Source: Cyanobacteria bacterium TGS_CYA1 (GTDB taxonomy: Bacteria > Cyanobacteriota > Vampirovibrionia > Obscuribacterales > Obscuribacteraceae). Taken from it: a DNA stretch of 64,000 nucleotides. Shown piece after piece: positions 17,491-26,847 of this stretch (positions are counted from its first letter, which is position 1; every line of letters starts with the position of its first letter). A program made the translations under genes and the position numbers. Under the pieces are notes generated by a model. That model worked only from the letters and a program-made list of their open reading frames with translations, did not search any database and was not told the DNA's origin. The stretch lies in the NCBI GenBank assembly GCA_026129135.1, contig JAHCIQ010000005.1:124001-188000 (forward strand), given 5' to 3'.

Positions 17491-18129
17491 CTAGTGGCTA
17501 TCCCCGCCCTCGGCTGATGCGAAGCTGAGGAAGAGGAGTTTTAAAAGTTGGAAATCGTCGTTAAAACGCTTGACTGTGTTGGTGTACCAGTTATTAAAAA
17601 TAACCGCCATGATGGCAACGATAAGACCGTAACCTGTAGCGATAAGAGCTTTAGCTACACCGATAACTACAGTAGAAGTACCGCCACCTGAAGCACCCAG
17701 TTCGTCTAGTGTGAACACAACCCCAACTACCGTTCCGAATAGTCCGATGAACGGGCTGGTGGCACCGATGGTACCAAGTACCGCCAGGTGTTTTTCCAGT
17801 TTGCGTGATACCAGTGAGACTGTAATGTCGAAAGCTTTGGAAAAGTCTTCTTTCTGCTCTGCCAGAAGCCTGACCCCTTCTTCTGCAACTTCGCCGATAA
17901 CACCACCAAGACGGCTGCAGTTTTGCTGCGCTTTTTGAAGGTTGTTATTTTCCAACTCGCGTTGCAGTGTATGAATGAAGGCAGTGACGTCGCGCTTGTT
18001 CTGGTTGTAGTACATCCAGCGCTCGACGATACATGCAAGGGTTGCCACCGAGCAAATAGTAATAGGAATGGAAGCAAACCAATCACTTATCATGAATTGA
18101 ATAAAGTAAGTTAGAAATTTGTTTTCCAT
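17491..18129 (-). CDS. exbB: ExbB/TolQ/MotA-family proton channel
   Basis: Proton-channel subunit, 212 residues, with three membrane helices: about 15-35, about 120-145 (conserved LGTIGATSPFIGLFGTVVGV) and about 160-185 (GVAKALIATGYGLIVAIMAV). Between helix 1 and 2 is a cytoplasmic helical region. It forms a set with the TonB-like gene upstream and exbD downstream. This points to energised transport across an outer membrane or to Tol-like envelope maintenance. Confidence 0.92.
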   Translation of the reverse strand: MENKFLTYFIQFMISDWFASIPITICSVATLACIVERWMYYNQNKRDVTAFIHTLQRELENNNLQKAQQNCSRLGGVIGEVAEEGVRLLAEQKEDFSKAFDITVSLVSRKLEKHLAVLGTIGATSPFIGLFGTVVGVVFTLDELGASGGGTSTVVIGVAKALIATGYGLIVAIMAVIFNNWYTNTVKRFNDDFQLLKLLFLSFASAEGGDSH

Positions 18130-18196
18130 TTCCTCTCCTGACTCAGTTACTAACTCTTGCTATCTTTAGCAATCGCCTACCGCATACATGAGTCTA

Positions 18197-19948
18197 TCAG
18201 AATCGACGCAGCTTGCCGACCCCACCACCAGCAAAGACGTTGTAGTCGAATGTAAACTGTATATCTACATCGGACGGAGCGCCGTCTGGGAGCGGTCTGA
18301 AGGGGGCTGCGTTTTCAATTGCTTTCAGTGCTGCCTGGTCGGCAATTGCTGCTCCTGAAGATGTTACAAGACGCAGGTTTGACATCGTGCCATTGGCATG
18401 CACCTTGAATACCACTACGACTCGTTTACTTTCGTTACCCTTTGGTGGGAACCAGGCGCGCTTGATTCTTCTTTGCAAGTCTGCCATGTAAGGACCAAAG
18501 TCTATGTCTTTTTCAGCGCCTACCGAGGGGCGTCCTGGCTTGGCTCCAGGAGGAGGGTTGCCATCGTGACCTTCTTTGCCACCAGAACCCGGGGTTCCTG
18601 ATCTTGCGCCACCTGGCGAGCCGCCACCGGACTCTGCTCTTGGAACGACAGGACCTGCCGCAAACGGACTACCGCCGCCTTCAGTTCCACCTGGACGGCC
18701 ACCGCCTGCGCGAGTGGGAGCCGGGGCTGGACCTGGGTCGCCGCCACCTTCTTTGCCTTTGGGTCCGCCGCCGCCACCTGCAAATACAGGAGCAGGAGCC
18801 GACCTGCCACCACCACCTGAGGTGCCACCAGTTCTGATACTGGAGATAGGAGCAGGGGCTGAGCCAGCGTTATTAGTGAATGCCGATGCCACTCTTGGTG
18901 CAGCTGATGGCGCACCAACTTTGTCCATTGTAATTGGCGCTGCCACAGGACTTGGAGCAGCCTTAGGCGAAGCTACCGGTGCAGCTAATGGATTGGGCAT
19001 CGAAAAGGGTGATTTGGGAGCCGGAGTTGGAGACGGTGTTGGCGAAGGCGAAGGTGTCGCGGTTGCCATTGGTCTTGGAGTCGGGCTGGGAGACGGTCTT
19101 GGTGAGGGAGATGGACGCGGAGTAGGCGAAGGCGTCGGCGACGGACGCGGCTCCGGTCTTGGAGCTGGCGCTGGAGACGGACTTGGCGACGGACGCGGAG
19201 TAGGCGATGGTTGTTTCATCGGCTGGGGCGAAGGTTGCTTCTGCGGCTGAGGCGTAGCTTGTTTTTGAGGTTGAGGTGTCGACTGTTTTTGTGGTTGAGC
19301 AGCCGCTTTTGGCGATGGCGAAGGAGGAGTTATTTTCTTTGTAGGATCGTGTTTGCCACGGTCTTCAGAATGTTTTTCCGCTTTTCTTTTATATGTTTTT
19401 TCCTTTTTCATTTCTTCCTGATTTTGAATAAATTCAATATCAGTAACCTGCACCCTGGGTGGTGGCGGAATCAAAAAGAAGAAAGCAAGGATCAAACAAG
19501 TCACCATGAGACATGCATGCAACAAATACGAGCCGCTTGTCGCTTCTGGAAATTCCATAACAGCATCGGCGTATATATGTTTGCGCTGCAAACGTGCAGC
19601 ATGATCATATGCATCGCGCATCGCGTAAGCGATAAAGGAAACGAAAAGCCCGATCAACACTAGTGATACTGGACTGCCTAAATTCATTTGCAACATCGAG
19701 CCAATCAATTGTTTATTTGGCGCAATATTGAATGTTTGACCGAAATTGGTGATGGCTCCTAAGATAGCCGAGTTGAAAATCAAAAATAGAAAGAGACAAA
19801 AATTTATTATCCCGGCGCCCAGGAATAAATATCCCTTTCGCATTTCGCCGTTATATATCTGACCAAGTCCAGGCAATATAGACATGAAGCCTGCGGTCGA
19901 AGGATCTCTGTTGGTACGTGCGTTTGGATTTCTTGAAGAGCTAGTCAT
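18197..19948 (-). CDS. TonB-like protein with TM2-type N-terminus and long Pro/Ser/Gly-rich linker
   Basis: Probable TonB or TolA analogue of 583 residues. The N-terminal part (about 20-160) has a TM2-like signature FMSILPGLGQIYNGEMRKGY and three or four hydrophobic helices, instead of the single TonB anchor. Residues 175-300 are charged, then rich in PSPSP/PQPQKQ repeats; residues 350-480 are Gly/Pro-rich. Residues about 490-583 match the TonB/TolA C-terminal domain (DLQRRIKRAWFPP, VVVFKVHANGTMSNLRLVTSSG, DQAALKAIENAAPFRPLP). It is followed by exbB and exbD on the same strand, 67 bp away. The partner receptor is not in the window. Confidence 0.82.
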   Translation of the reverse strand: MTSSSRNPNARTNRDPSTAGFMSILPGLGQIYNGEMRKGYLFLGAGIINFCLFLFLIFNSAILGAITNFGQTFNIAPNKQLIGSMLQMNLGSPVSLVLIGLFVSFIAYAMRDAYDHAARLQRKHIYADAVMEFPEATSGSYLLHACLMVTCLILAFFFLIPPPPRVQVTDIEFIQNQEEMKKEKTYKRKAEKHSEDRGKHDPTKKITPPSPSPKAAAQPQKQSTPQPQKQATPQPQKQPSPQPMKQPSPTPRPSPSPSPAPAPRPEPRPSPTPSPTPRPSPSPRPSPSPTPRPMATATPSPSPTPSPTPAPKSPFSMPNPLAAPVASPKAAPSPVAAPITMDKVGAPSAAPRVASAFTNNAGSAPAPISSIRTGGTSGGGGRSAPAPVFAGGGGGPKGKEGGGDPGPAPAPTRAGGGRPGGTEGGGSPFAAGPVVPRAESGGGSPGGARSGTPGSGGKEGHDGNPPPGAKPGRPSVGAEKDIDFGPYMADLQRRIKRAWFPPKGNESKRVVVVFKVHANGTMSNLRLVTSSGAAIADQAALKAIENAAPFRPLPDGAPSDVDIQFTFDYNVFAGGGVGKLRRF

Positions 19949-20121
19949 TTTCTTTTCGCCATCTAATATTCTTAGCTATTATTAAGCACTGTCAGTATAA
20001 CACCTTAAATGTCTGGCTTCCCTCTGGAAACCTCGCTCGGTTTTTCAATCTCAACTGAAGTACTCGTAACTTTCAATATAAATGGAAACACCATTATTAG
20101 CACGGTGCTTTTGAACAGTTC

Positions 20122-20146
20122 AAACCAAGGGTTTTCCCTATGGTTT
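20122..20146 (-). terminator. Hairpin after the VirB10-like gene
   Basis: AAACCAAGGG (20122-20131), loop TTTT, CCCT plus one bulged A, then TGGTTT (to 20146). It lies ten bases beyond the stop codon. The T-run on the minus strand is short, so terminator function is uncertain. Confidence 0.4.
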
Positions 20147-20155
20147 GCTTCAGCC

Positions 20156-21124
20156 TTACATGTTCTTGTTGACGTCTAACTCTTCGGCAAGTTCAATTTT
20201 CAGTTCATCGCCAGGGCGCACGTCTACTCGTTTCCCTTTCTTAGCAAGCAAGATGGCGATACCAACTGCAGCACCTACACCCGCACCAATCAAGGCGCCA
20301 CCAGCGCGTCCCATGCCACTGGAGCTGGATGAGGAACTTGAATTCGAGCTACCAGCAGCCAACGCGCCGATACCAAGGCCCACAGCCATTGGAAGTGCAA
20401 CTGTACCGGTGTCGAAAGCGATGTCTTTCAAACCGCGTCTTGCGTGCACGACACCACCGCGGGCGACAAGTGTTGCTACCAGTGGAATTTGCCTGTCATC
20501 AGGGGTGGTGACAGTGTCGAATTTGAGTGCCACAGAGCCCGAACGACTCATGTGCTTGGGAGCGTTCAACTGAGCGATTCTTCCTTTGATTACAGAACCT
20601 GCAGGAATGAGAGTCGAACCGTCGATAGAAAGGTCTTCGGATGTACGAGCAGTGAATTCATCACCCTCTTGGCTTGTATCGCTGTCGATTGCCGTATCCA
20701 TAATTATAGGAATTTTGGTTCCAACAGGAACGACACGCGCATATCCTTTTAGAAGTTTTCTCTCTGCCTGTGCCTCGCCACCCTCTGGTGTTGTAGTAGT
20801 GGTGTTAGTCGCGGTGCTGGTATCAGCTTGAGGAGCTTCGTTGCTCAGCTTGGGCTCTTCCATTGGTACAGTGGGAGATTCCGAAACCGATGGCGATGTT
20901 TCATCGAGCTTAGGGCTTTCGGATTCCAACGCTGGTGTCGTGTTGGTTTCTGGCGAACGCGAAGGAGCGCCTGACTCGACTCCCAGTGGTTTGAAAGTAT
21001 CTGGTGCGTAAATTTTGAAATTGAGGTCAGATTGACCTGCCGCAAATACAGGTGCCACTGCGCTAGAGCAGAAGGTGGCAAGTGCAAGGGTCAAAGAAAG
21101 ATAGGAACTTCCGTTACGTCTCAT
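20156..21124 (-). CDS. Exported protein with VirB10/TrbI-like domain and glycine-zipper segment
   Basis: Function unknown, 322 residues. The signal peptide is at about 5-30 (APVFAAG), followed by a Ser/Thr/Pro/Glu-rich linker to about 140. A beta domain then resembles the VirB10/TrbI-type barrel found in secreted proteins: VVPVGTKIPIIMDTAIDSDTSQEGDEFTA, then STLIPAGSVIKGRI. Next come a Ser run, a glycine-zipper-like membrane stretch (GGALIGAGVGAAVGIAILL) and a basic/acidic C-terminus. The ATG at 21124 is chosen because GGAGG lies 11 bases upstream and the signal peptide begins there. There are no type IV secretion genes nearby, so a structural envelope role is more likely. Confidence 0.65.
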   Translation of the reverse strand: MRRNGSSYLSLTLALATFCSSAVAPVFAAGQSDLNFKIYAPDTFKPLGVESGAPSRSPETNTTPALESESPKLDETSPSVSESPTVPMEEPKLSNEAPQADTSTATNTTTTTPEGGEAQAERKLLKGYARVVPVGTKIPIIMDTAIDSDTSQEGDEFTARTSEDLSIDGSTLIPAGSVIKGRIAQLNAPKHMSRSGSVALKFDTVTTPDDRQIPLVATLVARGGVVHARRGLKDIAFDTGTVALPMAVGLGIGALAAGSSNSSSSSSSSGMGRAGGALIGAGVGAAVGIAILLAKKGKRVDVRPGDELKIELAEELDVNKNM

Positions 21125-21338
21125 TCTGTTTATAGCCTCCAGAGCGGCAAAATTAGGGGAGCCTTTGAAAGACAGGCAGTCAAGTAGTATAGACCGGTAG
21201 ATAGTAACATGTAATGGTCTTGACAAAAATTAGCCATGTCTTAGCGCAAAGGGCACATATAGTAATGAAGCTTCGGCAAAATGCCATAAAAAAGGTAGGA
21301 TTGAGCTGGATGCATATAACCAATTTGGAGTTTTCGGC

Positions 21339-22778
21339 ATGATTCAGTGCCCCGTTTGTCAGGTTTCAAATGAACCCAATTCGCAATTCTGCCGCGAATG
21401 CGGAAATCGTATAGAGCGACGTTCAGAGCCAAGACCCAAACTTAAATCACCACTTTTGAGCGGTTATGAAGAGCCTGAAACATATGATGACGAACCCAAT
21501 GTTTCCAAGCTTCGCGGAGTCAAACCCGCCAAACCGGCCAAATCTCCCGGAGAAAAAACCAGATTGCGCTCTCCTTTATTGAGAGACGATATCGATGATG
21601 ATGATGACAGCTGGGACAACTCCCAGCAGGAAGAACGCAGATCATTAAGCGGAAGTAATACCGGTAAAAATAAGTTACGTTCGCCACTTTTAGGTGAAGG
21701 CAACGATGACGATGACGATTACGATGCACCTTCTTCGAGTGGTGGCGGAATGCCTCGCGTCAGACGCAAATCTTCACCATCTGCGGCGTTGAATCCTTCG
21801 ATGCCGTCACCAAATCAAGACACTGGTAATCAAAGCGGCAAAGGTGGCAAACCCAAATTGCGCTCACGCTTGCTCGATACATCAGATTACGAAGAATATG
21901 ATGACGATTGGGATGAAGACGAAGAAAAAGAAGACACTCACGCGCTTCGCTCGCCTTTGCTTCGAGCCCGCAAACATCAAGACGACAAGCCGGAAAGAAC
22001 CGTACCACCGCAACAAATGCCCCAAGCGCAGCAAATGGCTCACGCGCAACCACCCGCTCCGGCACCGGTTCCAACTACTCCTATGAGTCCTTTAAATCCA
22101 ATGAATCAGCCAGCTCAAGCAACAATGCCGATGCCTGCCGCTCAGCCGCCGCATCAGCCGCCTGCGCAAGCGCCACAACCACAAGTCGCGCCAGCTGTGA
22201 TGCCTTCGCCTCATAATCCAACGTCACCAACATCGTCTGGGATTTTTGCCCAGCAACCAAGTTTTCAGCCACCAAATCTTCCAGCACCTACACCAGAGGT
22301 TCCCAATCAAAAACCTTTACAAATGCCAGGGCAGCCGGATGAGAATTATCTTCCCCCACCAATTCCTCAACGCGAAAATACTCCGCCTCTTCCCCACCCC
22401 CTTGCCAATCAGTCAAAAGCAAGTCAGAGTGGGGCTCAAGCCGGTCCAGACGACCGCAGGTCTTCAACCAGACGTCAATCGAACACAGATAGACGCAGTC
22501 GCAGCGGACTTTTAGGCGCAGGCGCACAAGACGATATGGACGATGATTATCCGCAAAGCAGCCGCTCAGGTGGTTCTTCGCTGAACACCGAACAATTGAA
22601 AATGGTATGCCTTGCATCTATCTGCGGCGCTGTATTCAAAGTCGTATACATCGGATACATCTTTATGTCTTTTGGATTGACACCAACATCACTTTGGATA
22701 ATCCTTGACCAACTAGCGTTTATATTTGTCTGTGTCGGTCTAATAATGTTCAGCTCACAAAGCATGTCAAGCAGATAA
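21339..22778 (+). CDS. Zinc-ribbon membrane protein with five LRSPLL repeats (hypothetical)
   Basis: Function unknown, 479 residues. It begins with a zinc ribbon (CPVC at 4-7, CREC at 18-21). A disordered region contains five copies of a K/R-L-(K/R)-S-(P/R)-L-L motif at residues 35-40, 76-81, 113-118, 174-179 and 203-208, four of them followed closely by acidic, Asp/Glu-rich stretches. Residues about 215-380 are Pro/Gln/Ala/Met-rich. The C-terminus has two membrane helices (about 415-440 and 448-470). The repeats look like short linear docking motifs displayed on the cytoplasmic side. Confidence 0.7.
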   Translation: MIQCPVCQVSNEPNSQFCRECGNRIERRSEPRPKLKSPLLSGYEEPETYDDEPNVSKLRGVKPAKPAKSPGEKTRLRSPLLRDDIDDDDDSWDNSQQEERRSLSGSNTGKNKLRSPLLGEGNDDDDDYDAPSSSGGGMPRVRRKSSPSAALNPSMPSPNQDTGNQSGKGGKPKLRSRLLDTSDYEEYDDDWDEDEEKEDTHALRSPLLRARKHQDDKPERTVPPQQMPQAQQMAHAQPPAPAPVPTTPMSPLNPMNQPAQATMPMPAAQPPHQPPAQAPQPQVAPAVMPSPHNPTSPTSSGIFAQQPSFQPPNLPAPTPEVPNQKPLQMPGQPDENYLPPPIPQRENTPPLPHPLANQSKASQSGAQAGPDDRRSSTRRQSNTDRRSRSGLLGAGAQDDMDDDYPQSSRSGGSSLNTEQLKMVCLASICGAVFKVVYIGYIFMSFGLTPTSLWIILDQLAFIFVCVGLIMFSSQSMSSR

Positions 22779-22943
22779 GCAATCTTTAAGCTGTCAGGCG
22801 GCAAAGGGCGGTAAGCGCCATACAGATTTCATAAAGCTAACTTTCAAAGAGGATGCCCTGTGTTATAGTCTTCCTCTGCTCAGGCACTTTTTGCGGACTT
22901 CTCAGTCAATTAAAAGTGATAGGTCCAAAGGTAATCTCTAAAA

Positions 22944-24161
22944 ATGATTTCGATGCATAACCGAAAAATCAAAGTTATTTTCCTCAGTCTTGCAGCCAGT
23001 GTTTCTTTAATCTCTTCCGGCTTCACCGGATCTGGTGTCATGGCGCTTGCAGGAAAAAAACCATCCTTAAAATTGCCAGTTAACGACAAGCTTGATCTGG
23101 AAGCATCACCCGAGCCGGTAAAAGCCGAAGAGCAGAGTGCAGATTTAGCACCACTTACATTAAATAGCCCGCTCGAGAAAAAAGCGGATGCCACCACCAC
23201 TCAAGAAGATGGCAGCGAAACTCTTAATGCCACCGTCACCAAAGACCAGTTCGTCCCCAAAGGTCCACTCGAAGGTGACAACGATACGCTCAAATCTACA
23301 TTTAGCGTCAAGAATTCAAAAATGACTGGCGACGGCTCGGGCAAAGGAAGCCTGGTCGACCAGGCCACTATGATTAATGCAAGCCCGCTCACACTCCAGC
23401 CTACAACCGATGAGCAAGCAAGCAAACTGACCGAAGAGCAGCAAATAGAAAAAGAACAAATGACTGCTTTGTGGGAAGCGGCATTGCAAAATTCACCTGA
23501 TATCAATTTTGTATTATCCAAATTGATGCCATCATCAGATCCATCTAAAACAGTAACTCTTCTGATGAAGACATTGAGTACGGTCATTTATACAGGTATC
23601 GGCTCGATGGGTATGATGAATCCCACCCAGGGCACTTACCTCATGCAGAACCTTTCGTTTAACGTGTTCTCGCAAATCCTGGGAACCGCAGAAAGTGCTC
23701 GCGCCAAAAAAGCGAATATCTCGCAAGCCGAGCAAATCATGCTCTACAACATGATTCGCAATACTGCCGACAAAGTTGTTGGTCACTATCGTGATTACAA
23801 ACTTCAACACAAGAAATTGAACAACGCCAACGAAGATTTCGAAGATCTCAAACGAATGGTCAGCGAGGCTTCTGCAGCTGGCAGCTCATCTCAGCAAATC
23901 GAAATGCAGTACACTTTGAAAAAAGCTCAGCGTGAAATAAATGAGATCGGTGGGCAATTAGGAAAATATCGTCAGCATTTAGTTGATCTTTCTGGACAAA
24001 TTGCAGTCGAAAAACTCGATGAGAGTATCGACAAAGAGTTCAGTAAAACTCAGCTTGCCGGCAGCGAAGGAAACATCGAAGCAGAAAAAAAGTCAGATGA
24101 TCAGCCTGCGTTGAAAAAACCGCAAGTAGCTGATGATCCGAAAACTCAACAACAGCTCTAG
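22944..24161 (+). CDS. Exported coiled-coil protein (hypothetical)
   Basis: Not recognised, 405 residues. The signal peptide is at about 8-36 (ending VMALAGKK). A low-complexity linker extends to about 165, then a helical domain begins LWEAALQNSPDINFVLSKLM, loosely reminiscent of the start of TolC-type proteins, and continues as a long coiled coil at about 250-350. The C-terminus is charged. It is 14 bp upstream of sppA on the same strand and probably in its operon, which suggests an envelope function. Confidence 0.62.
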   Translation: MISMHNRKIKVIFLSLAASVSLISSGFTGSGVMALAGKKPSLKLPVNDKLDLEASPEPVKAEEQSADLAPLTLNSPLEKKADATTTQEDGSETLNATVTKDQFVPKGPLEGDNDTLKSTFSVKNSKMTGDGSGKGSLVDQATMINASPLTLQPTTDEQASKLTEEQQIEKEQMTALWEAALQNSPDINFVLSKLMPSSDPSKTVTLLMKTLSTVIYTGIGSMGMMNPTQGTYLMQNLSFNVFSQILGTAESARAKKANISQAEQIMLYNMIRNTADKVVGHYRDYKLQHKKLNNANEDFEDLKRMVSEASAAGSSSQQIEMQYTLKKAQREINEIGGQLGKYRQHLVDLSGQIAVEKLDESIDKEFSKTQLAGSEGNIEAEKKSDDQPALKKPQVADDPKTQQQL

Positions 24162-24175
24162 TAGCGGAAAAAACA

Positions 24176-25210
24176 ATGACTGAAAAATCAAACAAGAAGT
24201 GGATTGCCATCGTCCTCATAGCCCTGTGCGTCCTGGCAGTGCCGGTAGGTCTCGTAATCAAATCGGGCAAGACAGATTCGGATAGTTCCGAATCTTCTGG
24301 TGGCGGTTTGATGAAACTGAAAGATCGCATCGAAGTGATTACGATTAACGGCATGATTGTCGATAAAGAAGAAGAAGGTCTGCTTTCAATCAGTCGCTCG
24401 CCCTACTCGGCAGTAAAAAAACTGAAAAAGATATTGAAGAACGACAAAGTGAAAGGTGTGATCATTCGCATCAATTCACCTGGTGGCACTGTTGGAACAT
24501 CGCAAGAAATCTGTCAGGCTGTTTCACAAGTTGCGGCAGAAAAACCAGTAGTCACTTCGATGGGCGATATCTGTGCTTCTGGTGGATACTATGTCGCCTG
24601 TGCCACCAACAAAATTATTGCCAATCCTGGAACACTGACAGGATCGATTGGTGTCATATTCAATATGATGAACGTAAAAGGCTTGGCAGACAAAATCGGC
24701 ATCGAGCCTAAAGTAATTAAGTCCGGTCCTTACAAAGATATTGCTTCGATGTTCAGACCGATGACCGAAGAAGAGCGTAAAATTTTGCAAGCACTGATAG
24801 ACGATTCATACGATCAATTTGTCACCGCTGTTTCGCAAGGTCGCAAAATGAAAGTCGAAGACGTCAAAAAATTGGCCGATGGCAGAATCTATTCTGGTCG
24901 TCAGGCTCTCAAAATCGGTCTGGTAGACAAGCTTGGCTCCTACAACGATGCGCTCGACGAGTTGCAAACAATGTGCCGCGCTAAATACAATTTGAAAAAA
25001 GATTTGCCGGTGAACGATGACACACCAAGCAATATTTTTGAAGCATTACTCGACACGTCTTCTGACGCAAGCAATTTCCCTTTGAATTTGCTCAATCTCT
25101 TGAATGGACGCAGTCAGGCCAGTTTGGAATCATCGGTTGGTGAAAAAATGCTTCCGCTGCACATGCAGTCTAAATATGCAGGGCAACCACTCTGGATGAT
25201 GGCACAATAA
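24176..25210 (+). CDS. sppA: Signal peptide peptidase SppA (S49 family)
   Basis: Membrane-anchored serine protease that degrades cleaved signal peptides, 344 residues. It has one N-terminal membrane helix (about 9-28), a VKGVIIRINSPGGTVG motif, catalytic Ser135 in DICASGGYYVA and general-base Lys187 in SGPYKD. This is the short single-domain form of the family. It sits between an exported coiled-coil protein (14 bp upstream) and a Yip1-like membrane protein (3 bp downstream), so a three-to-four gene operon ending with miaA is likely. Confidence 0.95.
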   Translation: MTEKSNKKWIAIVLIALCVLAVPVGLVIKSGKTDSDSSESSGGGLMKLKDRIEVITINGMIVDKEEEGLLSISRSPYSAVKKLKKILKNDKVKGVIIRINSPGGTVGTSQEICQAVSQVAAEKPVVTSMGDICASGGYYVACATNKIIANPGTLTGSIGVIFNMMNVKGLADKIGIEPKVIKSGPYKDIASMFRPMTEEERKILQALIDDSYDQFVTAVSQGRKMKVEDVKKLADGRIYSGRQALKIGLVDKLGSYNDALDELQTMCRAKYNLKKDLPVNDDTPSNIFEALLDTSSDASNFPLNLLNLLNGRSQASLESSVGEKMLPLHMQSKYAGQPLWMMAQ

Positions 25211-25213
25211 TAA

Positions 25214-25882
25214 ATGACAGACTCAACAGCCGTTCTGGGCGACAATAACGAACCTGAAAAACAACTAGAGCCGACTCCAAAACAAAGTCAGCCTCAAGCA
25301 CCTTTGGAAAATTTGAATTCGGTACTCGATTATTTTCACGCTGCACTGCTGGAGCCGATTTCTACAATTAGAAGATTGACTAATGCAAGTGCGGGTCAAA
25401 CAGAATATTTGTGGTTCGAAGCATTTTGTATTGTGGTAACCGCGGGCGCCATCATGGGCGGCGTCAAGTCGCAGAGCGCATTACAGCTTTTGTATAACTG
25501 CTCGTCACGAATTCTGGATTTACTTATAACCTGGTATATCGTCACATCGATTCTGCACACATTGTCCAAAGAATTTGGAGTGCGCAAATATTCGATGAAA
25601 GAAGGTTTTGCACTTACCGGCATCGCTTTTGCCCCACTTGTGCTCACCGGGCTTCTTGGTTGTCTGGCAGCACTTCCGGCTCCAGCATATTTCTTCTTTT
25701 TGAGCATGCCAGTTTTCTGGTCAATCGCACTAATGGTTACAGCATTTAGAACGGCTCTTGGGCTTTCATATCTTCGCTTGATGCTCCTCGTTATGATTAT
25801 TCCGCCTTTGCTTTTCCTGGTCGAAACATTCTGGCTTGGACTAGCTCTTTTAATGGCTATGGGATTGCCATTTCGTTCCTAA
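25214..25882 (+). CDS. Yip1-family multi-span membrane protein
   Basis: Integral membrane protein of 222 residues with about five helices from residue 65 on, preceded by a Pro/Gln-rich cytoplasmic N-terminus. The pattern FHAALLEPISTIRRL, then helices with KEGFALTGIAFAPLVLTGLLG, is typical of bacterial Yip1-domain proteins. The biochemical role is unknown. It starts 3 bp after the sppA stop, and miaA starts 9 bp after its own stop. Confidence 0.7.
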   Translation: MTDSTAVLGDNNEPEKQLEPTPKQSQPQAPLENLNSVLDYFHAALLEPISTIRRLTNASAGQTEYLWFEAFCIVVTAGAIMGGVKSQSALQLLYNCSSRILDLLITWYIVTSILHTLSKEFGVRKYSMKEGFALTGIAFAPLVLTGLLGCLAALPAPAYFFFLSMPVFWSIALMVTAFRTALGLSYLRLMLLVMIIPPLLFLVETFWLGLALLMAMGLPFRS

Positions 25883-25891
25883 ATCGAACCC

Positions 25892-26812
25892 ATGAAAAAA
25901 GGCACTGTCCTTGCTCTGGTGGGACCAACATGTTCTTCAAAAACTGATTTGAGCATTGGGCTTGCGAAAAAACTCGACTGCGAAATAATCGCGTGCGATT
26001 CTCGAACCGTATACAAATATATGGATATCGGAACAGCTAAGCCGACCTTAGAACAAAGGCAGGCTGTGCCACATCATTTGCTAGATATAGTCGAACCCAA
26101 CCAGGTTTATACAGCAGCACAATTCAAAAATGATGCCGGTCTAATTTTAGAAGACCAGTTCAATAACAAAAACAAGAATTTTGCAATTGTATGTGGTGGT
26201 ACCGGCTTTTATGCCAAAGCACTTCTATCTGGGCTGGCAATTCCCGAAGTTCCGCCCCAGGAGCAATTGCGTGAAGAGCTGCGCAAGCGTGCTCAAGAAT
26301 TTGGAATTGAAACTTTGTATAGCGAACTTGAAAAAACAGATCCAGATGCTGCCAAAAAAATTGGTCAAAACGATCTGTTTCGAATAGTTAGAGCGCTCGA
26401 AGTAAGCCAGTATCTGGGCATTCCATTTTCAAAAGCAGCGGTGAAAAAAGAAGTTCCGTACAACGTAATTTGGATTGGACTTACATTCGACGACCGATCT
26501 ATTTTGAAACAAAGAATAATCGAACGTCTAGCCGAGCAGTCCCAAGGCGGGCTCTTAGCTGAAGTCCGCAGCCTGTACGAGAAATATGGGCCTTGTCAGA
26601 CACTAATGAATGCTGTTGGATACAAAGAAATTATTGAATATATAGATGGGAAAACGACTTTTGATGCCGCAATCGAAAATTGCGTTAAACATACCTATCA
26701 ACTTGCGCGAAAGCAGCTCATTTTCTTCCGCGCAATCCCTGACATAGTCTGGTTTTCTGTGGACCAGGAAAAAAACTTGCTTGAAGCTGTACAAAAACAC
26801 ATGTCTTTTTGA
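25892..26812 (+). CDS. miaA: tRNA dimethylallyltransferase
   Basis: Adds a dimethylallyl group to A37 of tRNAs that read UNN codons (cytoplasm). It has 306 residues: P-loop region LVGPTCSSKTDL, then CDSRTVYKYMDIGTAKPT, HHLLDIVEPNQVYTAAQF and GGTGFYAKALLSGL, all typical of MiaA. The residue before the P-loop lysine is Ser rather than the usual Gly (GPTCSSKT against GPTASGKT). It is the last gene of a run beginning at 22944. Confidence 0.95.
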   Translation: MKKGTVLALVGPTCSSKTDLSIGLAKKLDCEIIACDSRTVYKYMDIGTAKPTLEQRQAVPHHLLDIVEPNQVYTAAQFKNDAGLILEDQFNNKNKNFAIVCGGTGFYAKALLSGLAIPEVPPQEQLREELRKRAQEFGIETLYSELEKTDPDAAKKIGQNDLFRIVRALEVSQYLGIPFSKAAVKKEVPYNVIWIGLTFDDRSILKQRIIERLAEQSQGGLLAEVRSLYEKYGPCQTLMNAVGYKEIIEYIDGKTTFDAAIENCVKHTYQLARKQLIFFRAIPDIVWFSVDQEKNLLEAVQKHMSF

Positions 26813-26835
26813 CTAGACGAAAACACTTTTAGAGC

Positions 26836-26842
26836 TATACTA
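26836..26842 (+). promoter_or_regulatory. TATACT box just before the 26848 start
   Basis: A TATACT hexamer ends about six bases before the ATG at 26848, leaving almost no 5' untranslated region. The intervening AGGATA is too close to the start to act as a normal Shine-Dalgarno. This is a candidate leaderless promoter. Confidence 0.3.
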
Positions 26843-26847
26843 GGATA

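Noticed and set aside
18576-19250. Gly/Pro-rich open frame on the plus strand
   Set aside because: It is the mirror of the Pro/Ser/Gly-rich linker codons of the TonB-like gene.
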